Assembly (NCBI RefSeq): GCF_022965805.1
Contig: NC_133102.1
Location: forward strand, 10,275,485-10,339,484
Direction: 5' to 3'
Length of the DNA stretch: 64,000 nt
Origin: Primulina eburnea
Lineage: Eukaryota > Streptophyta > Magnoliopsida > Lamiales > Gesneriaceae
Position numbers and translations under genes: made by a program. Shown in pieces: positions 10,692-21,768 of the stretch. Within the stretch, counting starts at the first letter, position 1. Each line of letters opens with the position of its first letter. The notes under the pieces are model-generated. The model ran no database searches, was not told the origin of the DNA, and worked only from the letters and a program-made list of their open reading frames with translations.

Positions 10692-13437
10692 CTAATTCTT
10701 CTTCAACTGCTGTTCTTCCCCCTTTTTGTCAAACAACTCCATTTTGTCTGATAACTTTCGAACATCAATGGAAAGAAGTTTTACATCCGTCGAGATACTT
10801 GAGGCAACAGTTGTGAGGGAGGTCTGTACCAAATCTATTTTATTTGAAACGGAAGTTTCCAGTCGTTCAACTCTCTGACTGATTACATCCTGAGTTGTAA
10901 ATTGAGAGTCAGCTAGCCCTTTCTTTATTTCATGCACAGTTCTGCTAAGAGAGTCCATGTTGGCTTGAAGAGCGTTTAATTTTGCTGAGTCAAATGTAAT
11001 CGAAGAATCTAATTTGACAGTATGAGACAGTTGTTTGAATTGAATTTTCTTGATTTCAGCGAGCATCTGCTGCATGTTGTACTGTATATTCTGGAGTTCT
11101 TCAAGAGCAACATCCATTTCTGTGGACTGAGTTTGAGGTTGCTGATTAGATGGTTCTGAATGCTTCGATGGTTGTTCAAAAAGAATTAATGCTTGATTAG
11201 TTTCCATTGTTCCAGCTATAGGCTGAGCTGGAATGTTTCCTTGAATTTGAAATGATGAACGTTGGTTTTGATCAAGAAATGGACTGTCTGACTGAATGAT
11301 GGAGATGGATGGTTCATTCATAGAGGCCTCCTGTGGAGAATTAATTAAATTTTGCTCTTGCTCTTTTGATTCAGTAAGCAGCTGGCCTTCTACATATTCA
11401 GCAGTTTCTTGTTCAGAGGGTTTTGGTTGTTCATCAGTTTGAATATCTTGTTCAGCAGAACTTTCTGGCTGAACTGGTGCTTCAGTCCGAGCTTTTTCCG
11501 ATTGAGTTGTTTCTGTTTCTGAGGTTTGGTTTGGCACTTCAGTTCGATCTTCGGTTTGAGCCGATATAAATTTTTCAGCAATAATGGGCTCAGTTGGTTC
11601 TTCAGATGATATCTTGGTGTCTTGCTCTGGTTGTTCAGTTGAATGGAAAACTGAGTCATGCTGTGTTTACTCTAGCTGAGCTTCCAAGGCAACAGTTTGA
11701 ATGATTTCATCAATGTTTGCCAAGGATAGATCTGCTTCAAAATATAGCTGATGTTCTGTCTGAGAGGATTGGGGTTTTCCCTGAACTGGCGTTTCAGTTG
11801 CCTGTTGTGAAGATTGTTCTTTTTGTGGAGAGGAGGATAAATCTTTTTCAGTATTCGAGTTGGGTGTTTTGTCATGAAGAACTAGTTCCTGATCTTCTTC
11901 CCAAAATCTGATTTCCCTCTGCAGACTACTAAGATCTGCGTCCAGTTGGGTGAACACAGCTCTATCATTGTATGCAGTTGGACTTGTGGGATTATAGTTG
12001 GACTTTAGCTTTGCTACCATCCTTGTTCGCTTTTTGACACGAATTCGATCAAAGAAGTATTTTTGCCTTTCTAGTGCCTGTGGAATTGTAGCAGCTTTGA
12101 CTACCTTCATCACAATCGCTTCGAGCTTGATGAACTTTTTCAGTTGAGATTTATGCTTCAGTTCTTTGGCAAAGATTTCTGTTCTGAAGCTTTTCCAACA
12201 ATCAAAAGATTTCAATTGGGATGTGGCAAATCTATTGACCTGTTCCCAAACAAGGTCAATGTGTGTTTGAATGACATTGGATGGCCGGGGTTCTTCAACC
12301 AGTTTGCCTTTTCCTTTGTCAGTTGAAAGAATGTGAGGTAGATCCATTCCAGAATGTGTGGACTGCACTGGTTCCCTTATTATTACACCTTTAGTTCTGG
12401 CTCTAGGCAGGATGGTAGGGTGATTTACAATAGTCAAGGGAGCTCTTACCTTAGCTGGTGTCTCTGCTTTGGTAATTGAATAATCAGGTGAGACTACTTG
12501 CAAAGGATAGCCTGAATGGGCTGTTGAGCAGCGGATTGAATAATTTTCTCAGATGGAATGATTTCCACTGTTGTTATTGGTTTGGTTCTTTGAGTCCTTG
12601 GTCTCTTGACAAGTTTAGGGGAAGGAGTTTTCTCTGAATCTGATTCACTTATAATCAGTTTCCTTTTTGCTGTTTTGACCTTCTTGACTGGTGTTGGCTC
12701 TACCTCTAGTTTGGTTTTTGATGGCAAGATGTTTTTGACAGTAAAGACTTTGAATTTTGATGATGTTTCAGCATTTTCTGCTACCAAACCCTTCAGTTTT
12801 AACAGATAACTGATTTGGATGGCAAAGCCACATGACTGTTTGGATGACTTCAACATATTTTTCAAGATGTTAAACAGAATATATCTCCAATTTGCTTTCT
12901 TTTCACCCATGATTATGGTCATTACCTGGAATTTTTCGAGTGTAAGAGCAGCATATGAACCAGCTTTTGCTAATATTCCCTTTGCCACGACATCAGCTAG
13001 CAACTGAATTTCTGGTTTCAGTTCCTTCTTTGGATCAGAGACTTTGATTTTCCGCCCATTAGCAGATAATGAAGATTGCATTTCCTCAATATCGGATGTT
13101 TGACTTCAGAGAAACTGACATAACCATCAGTTGGCAAGGAAAATATTTCTCCAAAGTTTTCTTATGATAAAATCAGCAACTGATCATTGATAGTGACAGA
13201 GATAGTGTCATTTGCAGTGATAAATCCCTTCCGATAGCATTCATTTACTTCCTTTAGGTATATCTTCTGAGAAGATTGTCCTAAGAACATCCTGAGTCCT
13301 GCCGTCTCAAGCTTTAGAAATACATCTTTAACGTCTGCTTCTTGAATCGTTAGAACTGAGTTAAAATCGATGACCATCGCATTCAAAATATGAGCTGGGA
13401 TCTGGTTTGCCATTTCGGAAAGTGTAGTGGTCTGCAA
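10692..13437 (-). pseudogene. Env-like / extra ORF of copia-2, broken
   Basis: This is a region of about 915 codons downstream of pol, split into frames 13437-13162, 13081-12494, 12503-11667 and 11666-10692. I see nonsense codons at 13162-13164 and 11667-11669 and frameshifts at about 13080-13160 and about 12500. The N-terminal part reads IDFNSVLTIQEADVKDVF and later KKELKPEIQLLADVVAKG and LEKFQVMTIIMGEKKANW. I recall this domain pattern from proteins abundantly annotated in Dorcoceras hygrometricum (misnamed splicing factor 3B-like), unverified. The middle is Lys/Pro/Ser-rich, and the C-terminal 280 residues are Gln/Glu/Ser-rich ending in a long coiled coil (about ELQNIQYNMQQMLAEIKKIQ onward). 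I see no clear transmembrane segment, so an envelope role is not supported. Function unknown. Confidence 0.8.
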
Positions 13438-13950
13438 ATTGAAGAGAATTAGTTCTGAATTTGTATACTCTTAGAAACTGATTGTAATCGTGGAGAATAG
13501 AACTGAAGTGGAGCGGGCAAAATGCTTTTGTTTATGACTGTTCAAATTTTTGGACACGTGTCAGCCCGGGAAAAATTTTGAATGAAAACGTGTGCACGTG
13601 TGCTATAGTCGTGTGTACAATTGTGAGCGGTTAAAAATGTGTCCACGTAATAAACTGAAATTCATCATGAGTTAGCAGACAGTCACGTCACTTGATTTGG
13701 AATATAATAGGTTTAGTTAGTTAACTTATATGAGAAGATTAGTGGAATATTCAACTGAACGATCAGTTAGTAAAAACTGAGTTCTTTCAGTTGAGAATTC
13801 ACTAACAACTGTCTTCTCAGTTAACCTCTTAAACCATAATTCCCCCTAAATAGATGCATTAAATAAAAAGACAATAAAATAATCCTGATTAAGAAAATCC
13901 TGAGGCTTGGTAGTGTAATCGTCATTTAACGGAGTGTCCTTTCATTTTCT
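13438..13950. other. Spacer between env-like frame and antisense ORF 1
   Basis: This non-coding stretch is rich in AACTGA/TCAGTT words. Going leftward it would be the start region of the env-like frame; going rightward it is the upstream region of the first antisense unit. It contains a G-box-like CACGTG near 13595 and at 13554. Confidence 0.5.
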
Positions 13951-13960
13951 TTGACCTGGC

Positions 13961-13970
13961 CTATAAATAA
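13961..13970 (+). promoter_or_regulatory. TATA box of antisense unit 1
   Basis: CTATAAATAA on the plus strand, 58 bp before the ATG of the 14019 frame. The sequence around it resembles that around 14711 and 15461. Confidence 0.6.
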
Positions 13971-14018
13971 GAATATAGAAGTTAGTCACAATTATCAGCA
14001 GAAAATATTCAAAGATAA

Positions 14019-14417
14019 ATGGCAGGAGCAAGTAGTTCAAGCGTCGATCCATTTTTGCTGGAAGCACAGAAAGCTGCTATGGAAGACAAAGTTTTCTATG
14101 CTAGTCTTCCCTACTGGGAAGAATTACAGGAGCTCGAGCTCCTGTACAACTCCGGAAAGGTTACCACCTTTTGGCGGATGGCCCAGCTGAGAGAAGTGCG
14201 AGAGCACTTAAAGATTTCTGGAGAGGTGGATGCCTTCAAGGAGGGCCATCTCTATGAGCTGATGCTGCGCAAAGAGTTGGAGACTCTTAACAGCATCGCT
14301 TCTTCACACAGTTTCTGCAAAACTTCTTCCTCAGCACTAGCTGCTTGGATGAATATGTGGATAGCTAGTGTGAAGGAAACTTATGATAATGTAATCTTTT
14401 CAAATATTTATGGATGA
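14019..14417 (+). CDS. Antisense ORF 1 inside copia-2, unknown protein (132 aa)
   Basis: I do not recognise this protein. The frame is complete, with ATG about 50 bp after a TATA box and a TGA stop, and is opposite to gag-pol. The product is predicted soluble and mostly helical: a short Ser-rich start, then YWEELQELELLYNSG (residues 27-41), charged helices and a Trp-rich end (AAWMNMWIASV). It has no signal peptide or membrane segment. The frame at 14761 has a similar layout (WE-x-x-x-EL, then SG, then Trp-containing helices), so the two look like diverged tandem duplicates. Antisense frames between pol and the 3' LTR are documented in some plant Ty3/gypsy lineages (Tat/Ogre); their occurrence in a copia element is less familiar to me. 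It could be a captured host gene or an element accessory gene. Confidence 0.6.
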   Translation: MAGASSSSVDPFLLEAQKAAMEDKVFYASLPYWEELQELELLYNSGKVTTFWRMAQLREVREHLKISGEVDAFKEGHLYELMLRKELETLNSIASSHSFCKTSSSALAAWMNMWIASVKETYDNVIFSNIYG

Positions 14418-14710
14418 ATAAAATATTTTTTTTAATTATTGCGTCGTTTTATTTTGTTTCTTCACACAATGATCTGTTATGAGATACAAATACGTGAACT
14501 AATGAAACGCTAACAGACATCAGTTTTGATAAGTAAACAAATGAACTGATGAAAAACTAATTTTCTTAAGTTGATCATGAAATAGAACAACTAATAAAAT
14601 TCAAATTGGTATCAGTTGACAATGATCAATTGATAACTTAAAGTCCTTGGTAAGTGTGAAAGACACATTGAATGACTTGAGACTCTTTGGCTTCTTTAAT
14701 GTCATTTTCC

Positions 14711-14719
14711 TATAAATAG
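14711..14719 (+). promoter_or_regulatory. TATA box of antisense unit 2
   Basis: TATAAATAG on the plus strand, 50 bp before the ATG at 14761 and 749 bp from the first TATA box. It is preceded by AATGTCATTTTCC, which matches the third unit. Confidence 0.6.
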
Positions 14720-14760
14720 TGATAACAATGTGATATAATATCAGTCAAAAATATTTCAAC

Positions 14761-15182
14761 ATGTCTGATTCCGATACAGGCAGTAGCACTCATGTTCATG
14801 TCATTGAGGAATCATCTCCTCGTTTGAAGGAAATTAAGAGAAAGATGGAGAGATATGTTTTTCAAAAGGTGATTTCAACTTGGGAAAAAATTCACGAGTT
14901 GAAGAATGTGAGTGACAGTGGTGCCATTCCTACTCGTGCTCAGGAGGCAAGAGCACTGAAATACCTTGAACGTTTTGAGGTTAGGCATGTTAGGATTTGG
15001 TTGAAGACAAATGTCTTTTAGAAGAAATGCTATGGAAGGAGTGGCATGTTGTTGATAAGATTTCGAAGTCTAGGGCATTTGCTAGAGTTCGGATTTATGA
15101 GTTAAATGATTGGGTTAGGGCATGGTTAGATACAGTTGGTTCAATGATTTCATCTGTAAATTGGGAACGTTGGTATTCTTAA
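14761..15182 (+). pseudogene. Antisense ORF 2 inside copia-2, frameshifted paralogue of ORF 1
   Basis: The first frame (14761-15021) opens with ATG. The second (about 14997-15182) continues the same protein type in another frame, so a one-base indel near 14990-15000 most likely broke a gene of about 140 codons. Shared features with ORF 1 are TWEKIHELKNVSDSG against YWEELQELELLYNSG, charged helices and a Trp-rich end (ELNDWVRAWLDTVGS). Spacing and TATA position are the same as in unit 1. Function unknown. The paralogy is read by eye and is moderate. Confidence 0.55.
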
Positions 15183-15567
15183 TGGAGTGTTATTTTTAAT
15201 TTTTTGTGTTGTTATTTTCTGCAAATAATGAGTTGATTACTAACTGATCAGATAAACTGATATCAACTGACTTCTGACTTCAATCAGTCAACAAATAATA
15301 CTTAATAAAAGATACACTAATATCAGTTGAAAGTAGAAATATAATAGTTGTTAAACTAGTATCAACTGATAATAAGTAACTGGTGAAGAAAAAGCCTGTG
15401 TAATGACGTTTCGGTTGGCTTTAGTCTTTTCATCTTCATCACCATATAATGTCATCTGTCTATAAGTAAGATGATTTCAAACTGACATATGATACTTATC
15501 ATCAATTGACAAAAGTAGTCAGTTGTGATAGATGATTTTGTAAGCAGAACAGTATTAGTAAATAAAT
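15183..15567 (+). repeat. Third, truncated antisense unit (promoter part only)
   Basis: The segment after ORF 2 repeats the spacer seen after ORF 1: a T-rich start, then ATCAGTTGA words, a TTGGCTTTAGTC region and AATGTCATCTGTC directly before TATAAGTAAG at 15461. The TATA-like site is 750 bp after that of unit 2. No frame follows, because the pol stop codon of the element (minus strand) lies at 15568. Confidence 0.5.
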
Positions 15568-18500
15568 TTATGATAGATCAATTAACCCAAGAATGTTTCG
15601 AAAGTAAGAAAACTTAGCCTCGGGTAATGGTTTTATGAAGATGTCAGCTGCTTGCTGTTCGGTTGAAATATATTCTAGTCGAATATCCTTCTTTAACGCA
15701 TGATCTCTTATGAAGTGATGTCTGACATCTATATGCTTGGTCCTTGAGTGTAGAACTGGATTATAGGTGATGGCAATTGTGCTGGTATTATCACAAAATA
15801 TGGGCGATTCAGTTGTTGTTACTCCATAATCCTTCAGTTGTTTTTGAATCCAGATCAGTTGTGCACAGCAGCTACTAGCAGCAAGATATTCTGCTTCTGT
15901 TGTTGAGGTAGCTATAGATGTTTGCTTCTTGCTGAACCAAGAGATCAGTCGGTCTCCTAAGAACTGACAAGATCCACTTGTGCTTTTGCGATCAAGCTTA
16001 CATCCTGCATAATCTGCGTCTGAATATCCAACTAAATTGAATGAGGAGTCTTTGGAATACCATAGCCCAACATTTTGCGTGTCCTTAAGATATCTCAGAA
16101 TTCTTTAAGCGGCTGAGAAATGTGATTGTTTAGGATTTGCTTGAAATCTGGCACACATACAGACAGCAAAAACAATATCAGGTCGACTGGCTGTTAGGTA
16201 CAACAATGAACCTATTAATCCTCGATATAGTGTCGCTTCTACTGATATTCCCCCTTCGTCAGTGTCTAGTTTGACTGATGAGCTCATGGGAGTAGTTGCA
16301 GCTGAACATGATTCCATACCAAATTTCTTTAACAATTCCTTTGTGTATTTTGTTTGACTAATAAATATGCCAGTTTCCAGTTGCTTCACTTGCAGTCCAA
16401 GAAAGAATGTCAGTTCACCCATCATGCTCATTTCAAACTTGGCCTGCATTAACTTAGCAAATTTTTCGCACAATTTGGGGTTAGTTGACCCAAAAATTAT
16501 ATCATCGACATATATTTGAACTAATAGAATATGATTATTTTTAGTGAATTTGAATAAGGTCTTATCAACTGATCCGACTGAAAAGTCATGATTAGTTAGA
16601 AATTTTGAAAGTGTTTCGTACCAAGCTCTGGGAGCTTGTTTAAGACCATATAAAGCTTTGTTCAAATAGTATACATGATCAGGAAGTTTGTGGTTTACAA
16701 AACCTGGAGGTTGTTCTACATATACTTCTTCTTGTAACTGACCGTTTAGGAATGCACTCTTCACATCCATCTGGTAAACTTTGAAGTTTTTGTGAGATGC
16801 ATAGGCAAGAAATATTCTGATTGCTTCCAATCTTGCAACTGGAGCATACGTCTCATCGTAGTCAATTCCTTCTTCTTGCCTATATCCTTGCGCTACTAAT
16901 CTGGCTTTGTTGCGAATAACTGAACCGTCTTCATTTAATTTATTCATGTACACCCACTTTGTACCTATAATGGTTTTTGAAGTTGGTCTTGGAACTAAGT
17001 TCCAGACGTTATTGTGAGTGAACTGATTCAGCTCTTCTTGCATTGCATTTACCCAGTTAGGATCAGCAAGAGCTTTATCAGTTTTCTTTGGTTCTAGTTG
17101 TGAAACAAAGGCTGAATGAACAAATAAATTTAACATTTGATTGCGAGTTCTTACTGGATCAGATGGATTTCCTATTACCAGTTGTGGTGGATGTGACTTT
17201 TTCCATCTGTATTCTACATTTGTTGCATCAGCAACTTCTTCAGTTGGTAACTGATTGTTTTCAGTTTCAGTTGGTTCCTCGTCAGCTGTTATTTGAATGT
17301 TATCAGTTTGCTCTAATAACTCATTGTCAACATTGACTTTCTGCTCATTTAACTGATCCAATATCTCTGGTTCTGGTGTTTGAAAGATATTTTGATTATT
17401 ATGACTTTCGTCTGTGTCATCATCTTCCAGACTGATATCTGTAAATCGATCAGCTAGCTCAACTTGATCAGTTGGCTTATCAGTTAGTGCCGTTTCATCA
17501 AAATCAACATGTGCAGATTCTTCAACATTTAAAATTTTCTTATTAAATACTCTGTAAGCTATACTAACTGATGAATATCCAAGGAATATTCCTTCTGCAG
17601 ATTTGGCATCGAATGCTTTTAGATAATTTTTACCATTGTCATGAATAAAACATCTACAGCCAAATATTTTGAAGTAAGTGATTATGCTTTTTCTTCCATG
17701 CCAGATCTCATATGGTGTTTTCATGTGATTCTTATTAATCATCGATCTGTTCTGAGTGTAGCACGCAGTGTTTACTGCCGCTGCCCAAAATCTTTGAGAA
17801 ATACCAGAATCAGCAAGCATTGTTCTAGCAGCTTCTTTAAGGGTCCGATTCCTTCTCTCAGCTACACCGTTTTGCTGAGGAGTTCTTGCTGCTGAGAGCT
17901 CATGCTTGATTCCAGTATTTTCTAAAAAGCTTGAAAGTGTTTGATTGATGAATTCAGTTCCTCGATCAGATCTGATTCGATCAATCCCAACTGATTTTTC
18001 ATTTAAAAGTCTTTTGAAGAGTTTAATCAGTTGTGCAGTCGTATGGTCTTTGGATTTGAGAAATATAACCCAAGTAAATCTTGAAAAATCATCTACGCCC
18101 ACCAAGGTGTATTTCATTCCCCCTAAGCTCATGACTGGTATTGGACCGAAGAGATCCAAGTGCAATAGTTCTAAGCATCGGGATGAAGATTTACAGCCCT
18201 TGTTTTTGAAAGAAGATCGTACTTGTTTTCCATACTGACATGCTGAGCAAAGTTTTTCTTTTGAAAAATTTATTTTGGGCAAACCAGTTACAAGTTCATG
18301 CTTACTCAGATAGGCAAGGGATTTAAAATTTAAATAATTTAACCTTTTATGCCACAACCAGTTTTGAGATGATTTTGAAGCAATAAAACAGACTGGTGCA
18401 TGAGGCTGTTCATTCCAACTGACTTTATATGTGTTTCCACATCGTTTGCCAATTAGTATGATTTCATCAGTTGATGTTTTAACTGAGCATGAGTTATTGT

Positions 18501-18750
18501 CACATAACTGACTGATGCTAATCAAGTTATACTTCAAATTCTCTACAAATAGAACATATTTAATAGTAAAGTTACCATGGATAAGCTTACCCTTACCCAC
18601 GGTTTTACCTTTGGAGTTATCTCCGAAACTGATGTTTGGACCACTATATTTGGTCAGTTGAGATAGCATACTTGCATCTCCTGTCATATGTCGTGTGCAT
18701 CCGCTGTCCAAATACCATATTGAATTTTTATATGTACCTGTTACCTGCAA
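15568..18750 (-). pseudogene. copia-2 pol: protease, integrase, RT, RNase H
   Basis: The frame is open from 18750 to a TAA at 16105-16107, then continues in the same frame through a full RNase H domain to the natural stop at 15568-15570. The internal TAA sits where relatives have a Lys codon (HFSAA-K-RILRYL). Residues from 18750: protease DSG 15-17; integrase HHCC H134, Tyr139 in place of the second His, C168, C171; D-D-E at D199, D262, E298 (in GVAERRNR); [13 protein letters not shown] and YVDD 747-750; RNase H STTEAEY and CDNTS. The 5' boundary with gag lies in another frame. The second zinc-finger His is replaced by Tyr, so integrase may be impaired. Confidence 0.93.
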
Positions 18751-18790
18751 TCACATATAAAATATGATTTGGTACCCATATCTATTTGGG

Positions 18791-20734
18791 TCAAGAACTT
18801 ATTAGTCCCTTTGGAACCCATACTTGGATTAGTCTAATTGACTTTCCAGTACTTGTGTTCCAAATTGTTTTTCTCGATTTCTGTGTATTTGGTGAGTAAT
18901 GTACAGAAGATACATTATGTGTCTTAGTCTTATTCAGCTGATTATTCAATCTGTATCTCTTTTGAACTGACTTGCAGTTATAATAATTTGAAAAATTCTT
19001 GCTAAATCTTTTTGATGAATAACTTTCTGAGTCATTAGAAATTTTTGGACTATAACCAACTCCATGTCTTCTGGTCTTATACCTATTCTCAGTAGATTGT
19101 TTAATCAGTTTATTGGGCTCAAATTGTTCTTGTACTACTGTTGATTTGACAAAGTGAATGTACTTTCCTTTGTTTATTGTCAGCTTTGGTTGAATATCAT
19201 TTGAAAATGTTTCTCCTTGATTACTGAACCCTAAACAAATCTTATCAGAAACTGATTTTTGTGAGTTTTGCATTTCATTCAATGCAGTAGACGACTTATT
19301 CCAGGATTGAATGAGTTCAGACTGTTTTGAATTTTCAAGGATCAGTTTCTAGATCAGTGACTGATCTTTCTTTCTTTCTGCTTCTAATTCAGCAATTTCC
19401 CTTTTTAGACTCAACCCATTAACTGATTCATCAGTTATGGTTTTATTGTCCATGGGATCATTTTGCTTTGACTTTATTTCTTCAAATAGTGATGCAAGCT
19501 TCTGATACTCATTTACCATTTCATGCAATGTTGAAATGAGTTCTTCTCTTGTAAAATTAGTTGAACTGAAATCAAATACTTGTTGGCTTGTAGATTCTGC
19601 TACTATATCATTGGCCATTAGACATTTGACTTCCTCTTCATCACTTGAGCTATATGAGCTTTCTGGTTCTGATTCGTCACTATCAGTTTCTGCCCATTTG
19701 GATTTGTTCTCTTCAGCTAATAGAACCTCATGTTTCTTTCTGTAAGTTTTCTTATCATCCCTGGGTCTTCTCTTATACTCATGTGGTTTCTTTCTTCTGT
19801 CAGTTGATCATTGACTGTCCTTTATGGGTTTAGGACAGTCAGCTATGTAATGACCTGTTTTGCCACAATTGTAGCAAGCATTGGTCTCTTCTTTGGAGTT
19901 ATTTTTCTGATATTGCTTCTGAAAGTTTCCTTGATTCTTTCTCATGAACCTCCCAAACTTTTTGATGAATAGTGACATATCGTCACTGCTCAACTGATCA
20001 GCAGATTTTTCAGCTGAATTGATTTGTTCAGTTCTGACTGCAGCTTGAGCAGTTGTTGCTGCCGGGGTAGATGGTTCTCCTTCTCTGGTTTGTAGTTCGA
20101 ATTCATAAGTCTTCAAATCAGCAAATAGCTCATGAAGTTCGATCTGATTCAAATCTTTAGATTCTCTCATAGCCATAGTTTTGACATCCCATTCCGTTGA
20201 GAGACCTCTCATCACTTTTAGTGCAACCTCTTTGTTGGTGTACACTTTACCGAGTGCATTTAATTCATTTACAATGCTACTCACCCTTTCATCATACTCA
20301 TTCATTGATTCTCCAACCTTCATTTTGATATTGTCAAATTTCTGAACAGCAACTGAGAGTTTATTCTCTTTTGTTTGGGCATTTCCTTCGTATAACTGAA
20401 TCAACTTTTCCCAAATTTCTTTTGCTGTTTTGCACATCTTTATCTTGTTGAATGTTGGTTTGTCCAGAGTTTTGTATAGAGTATCTTTGGCCACATTGTC
20501 AAGATTTGCTTTTCTTTTGTCCTCAGTTGTCCACTCTTCTCTGGGCTTTTGAATTTTCTGTGGTGCCCCTTCAGTTATGGCAATTTCTGTGTTTGCTTTT
20601 AAAATCTTCATGGGTCCGTCTGTTATGACATACCACATGTCATCATCTTGTGCAGCTAAGTGAGCCTGCATTCTGATTTTCCACTCATCAAAATCTTCTC
20701 TTGAGAACATAGGAGTTTTATTGAATGAAGTCAT
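18791..20734 (-). pseudogene. copia-2 gag with long C-terminal tail, three stops
   Basis: The ATG at 20734 opens MTSFNKTPMFSREDFDEWKI. A UBN2-type gag domain covers about residues 50-220, and a CCHC knuckle (CYNCGKTGHYIADC) ends the first frame at a TGA (19808-19810). The same frame continues after it through an acidic Ser/Glu stretch and a coiled coil (19618-19349), is stopped by TAG (19349-19351), and runs on to a TGA at 18791-18793 next to the WVPKG motif that closes Sirevirus gag tails. All three pieces share one frame, so the damage is point nonsense mutations. Pol follows in a different frame. Confidence 0.88.
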
Positions 20735-20780
20735 GATGCAAGATTTATTGATCAGAAGTATTCAAGAACAAGATTCAACC

Positions 20781-20792
20781 GCTCTGATACCA
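20781..20792 (-). other. Primer binding site of copia-2
   Basis: Minus strand TGGTATCAGAGC, the complement of the 3' end of plant initiator tRNA-Met, separated by 2 bp from the 5' LTR end at 20795. Confidence 0.9.
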
Positions 20793-20794
20793 CT

Positions 20795-21763
20795 TGATAG
20801 GATCGGTTGTCGAGATAAGAGTGTTTAGAAGGGGGGGTTGAATAAACACTCACAATAAAAATTAGTCTTTTCGAATATTTGAGTTCAGTTTGGTGACAAA
20901 CTGAATCTCGGAATCTTGTTGGTCAATAACAATCAGTTAAACTAGAGTAGTTGCGGAAATTAACTGACTGAAAGATAGAATACGAAACTGAAAGAAATGT
21001 GCAAGAGTTGTTTCTGGATGTTCGGAGAATTCAATTACTCCTACGTCACCCCTTCTATCTCAAGGATAGGATATTCACTAAAAGACTTTGATCGAGTACA
21101 ACACTTGTACAGACCCACTTCAGTTAGGACTTACCCACTTCCTAAACTGAAAATCTTAGTATTACAAAATGATCTCTGTGTGTGACTGATCTTAGCACTA
21201 TTGAATTGACAAATATTACAGAGTGCTAGTGTGCTCAATTTGTAGCCTTGATTGCTACGAATAAATCTAATAAGAGTGAGCTGTGATTTTGACAGAGTAA
21301 CAACAAATTTGAGATTCAGTGATCGTCGTCCTTGTTCAACTGTTCTTCAGTCATATTTATAGACTTATCTTTCAATGGTAACTTTGATATGTATTTTGAA
21401 TTTATGTATCCGTTGATTGCCTACTTCATCATTTCTTGGGCAATGTTCTCTTCATTGATTGTAATTCGGCGTCTTCATTGCAGTAGCCGAAATACGTTGT
21501 TTTATGCTGTAATGATTGTGGTGCGACTTTCCATATTCGGTTGCAGTCTGATGTCTTTTTGTCGGTTGTTGTTTCCCGAGGATCAGTTGAGAATCTTTAA
21601 GACATTCGGCTGAATTGATTTAACTGATCATTTCCAACTGATCAGTTTACTTCGTATCATTGTACCAGTTGATTTCAGTTGATGAGTTCAGTTACAGAGT
21701 TTGCTTGCGCATATCAGTTGATTGATTTATGTTTTGTCAAACTCCAGAATCTAGTTTCCAACA
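20795..21763 (-). repeat. 5' LTR of copia-2
   Basis: Partner of 9446-10413, 969 bp. Differences include a longer G-run near 20833 and about 20 substitutions. It contains the TATA box at 21352-21363 that would drive the element. Confidence 0.95.
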
Positions 21764-21768
21764 CAAAA

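Larger units (their letters stand above)
9446..21763 (-). mobile_element. Ty1/copia element copia-2, Sirevirus-like, with env-like region and antisense ORFs
   Basis: The LTRs (9446-10413 and 20795-21763) differ at about 20 positions plus one indel, about 2.1%. On the minus strand the order is primer site, gag, protease, integrase, RT, RNase H, a 2 kb spacer, an env-like frame and a polypurine tract. A frame downstream of pol, the long gag tail and the [11 protein letters not shown] integrase wording point to the Sirevirus (SIRE/Maximus) lineage. The spacer holds two plus-strand frames with their own TATA boxes, which is not a standard part of this lineage. Coding genes are disabled by several stops and frameshifts, more than the similar LTRs would suggest. 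Confidence 0.93.

Noticed and set aside
10692..13437. True viral envelope gene
   Set aside because: No signal peptide or membrane segment visible; coiled coil only, so I call it env-like by position alone.
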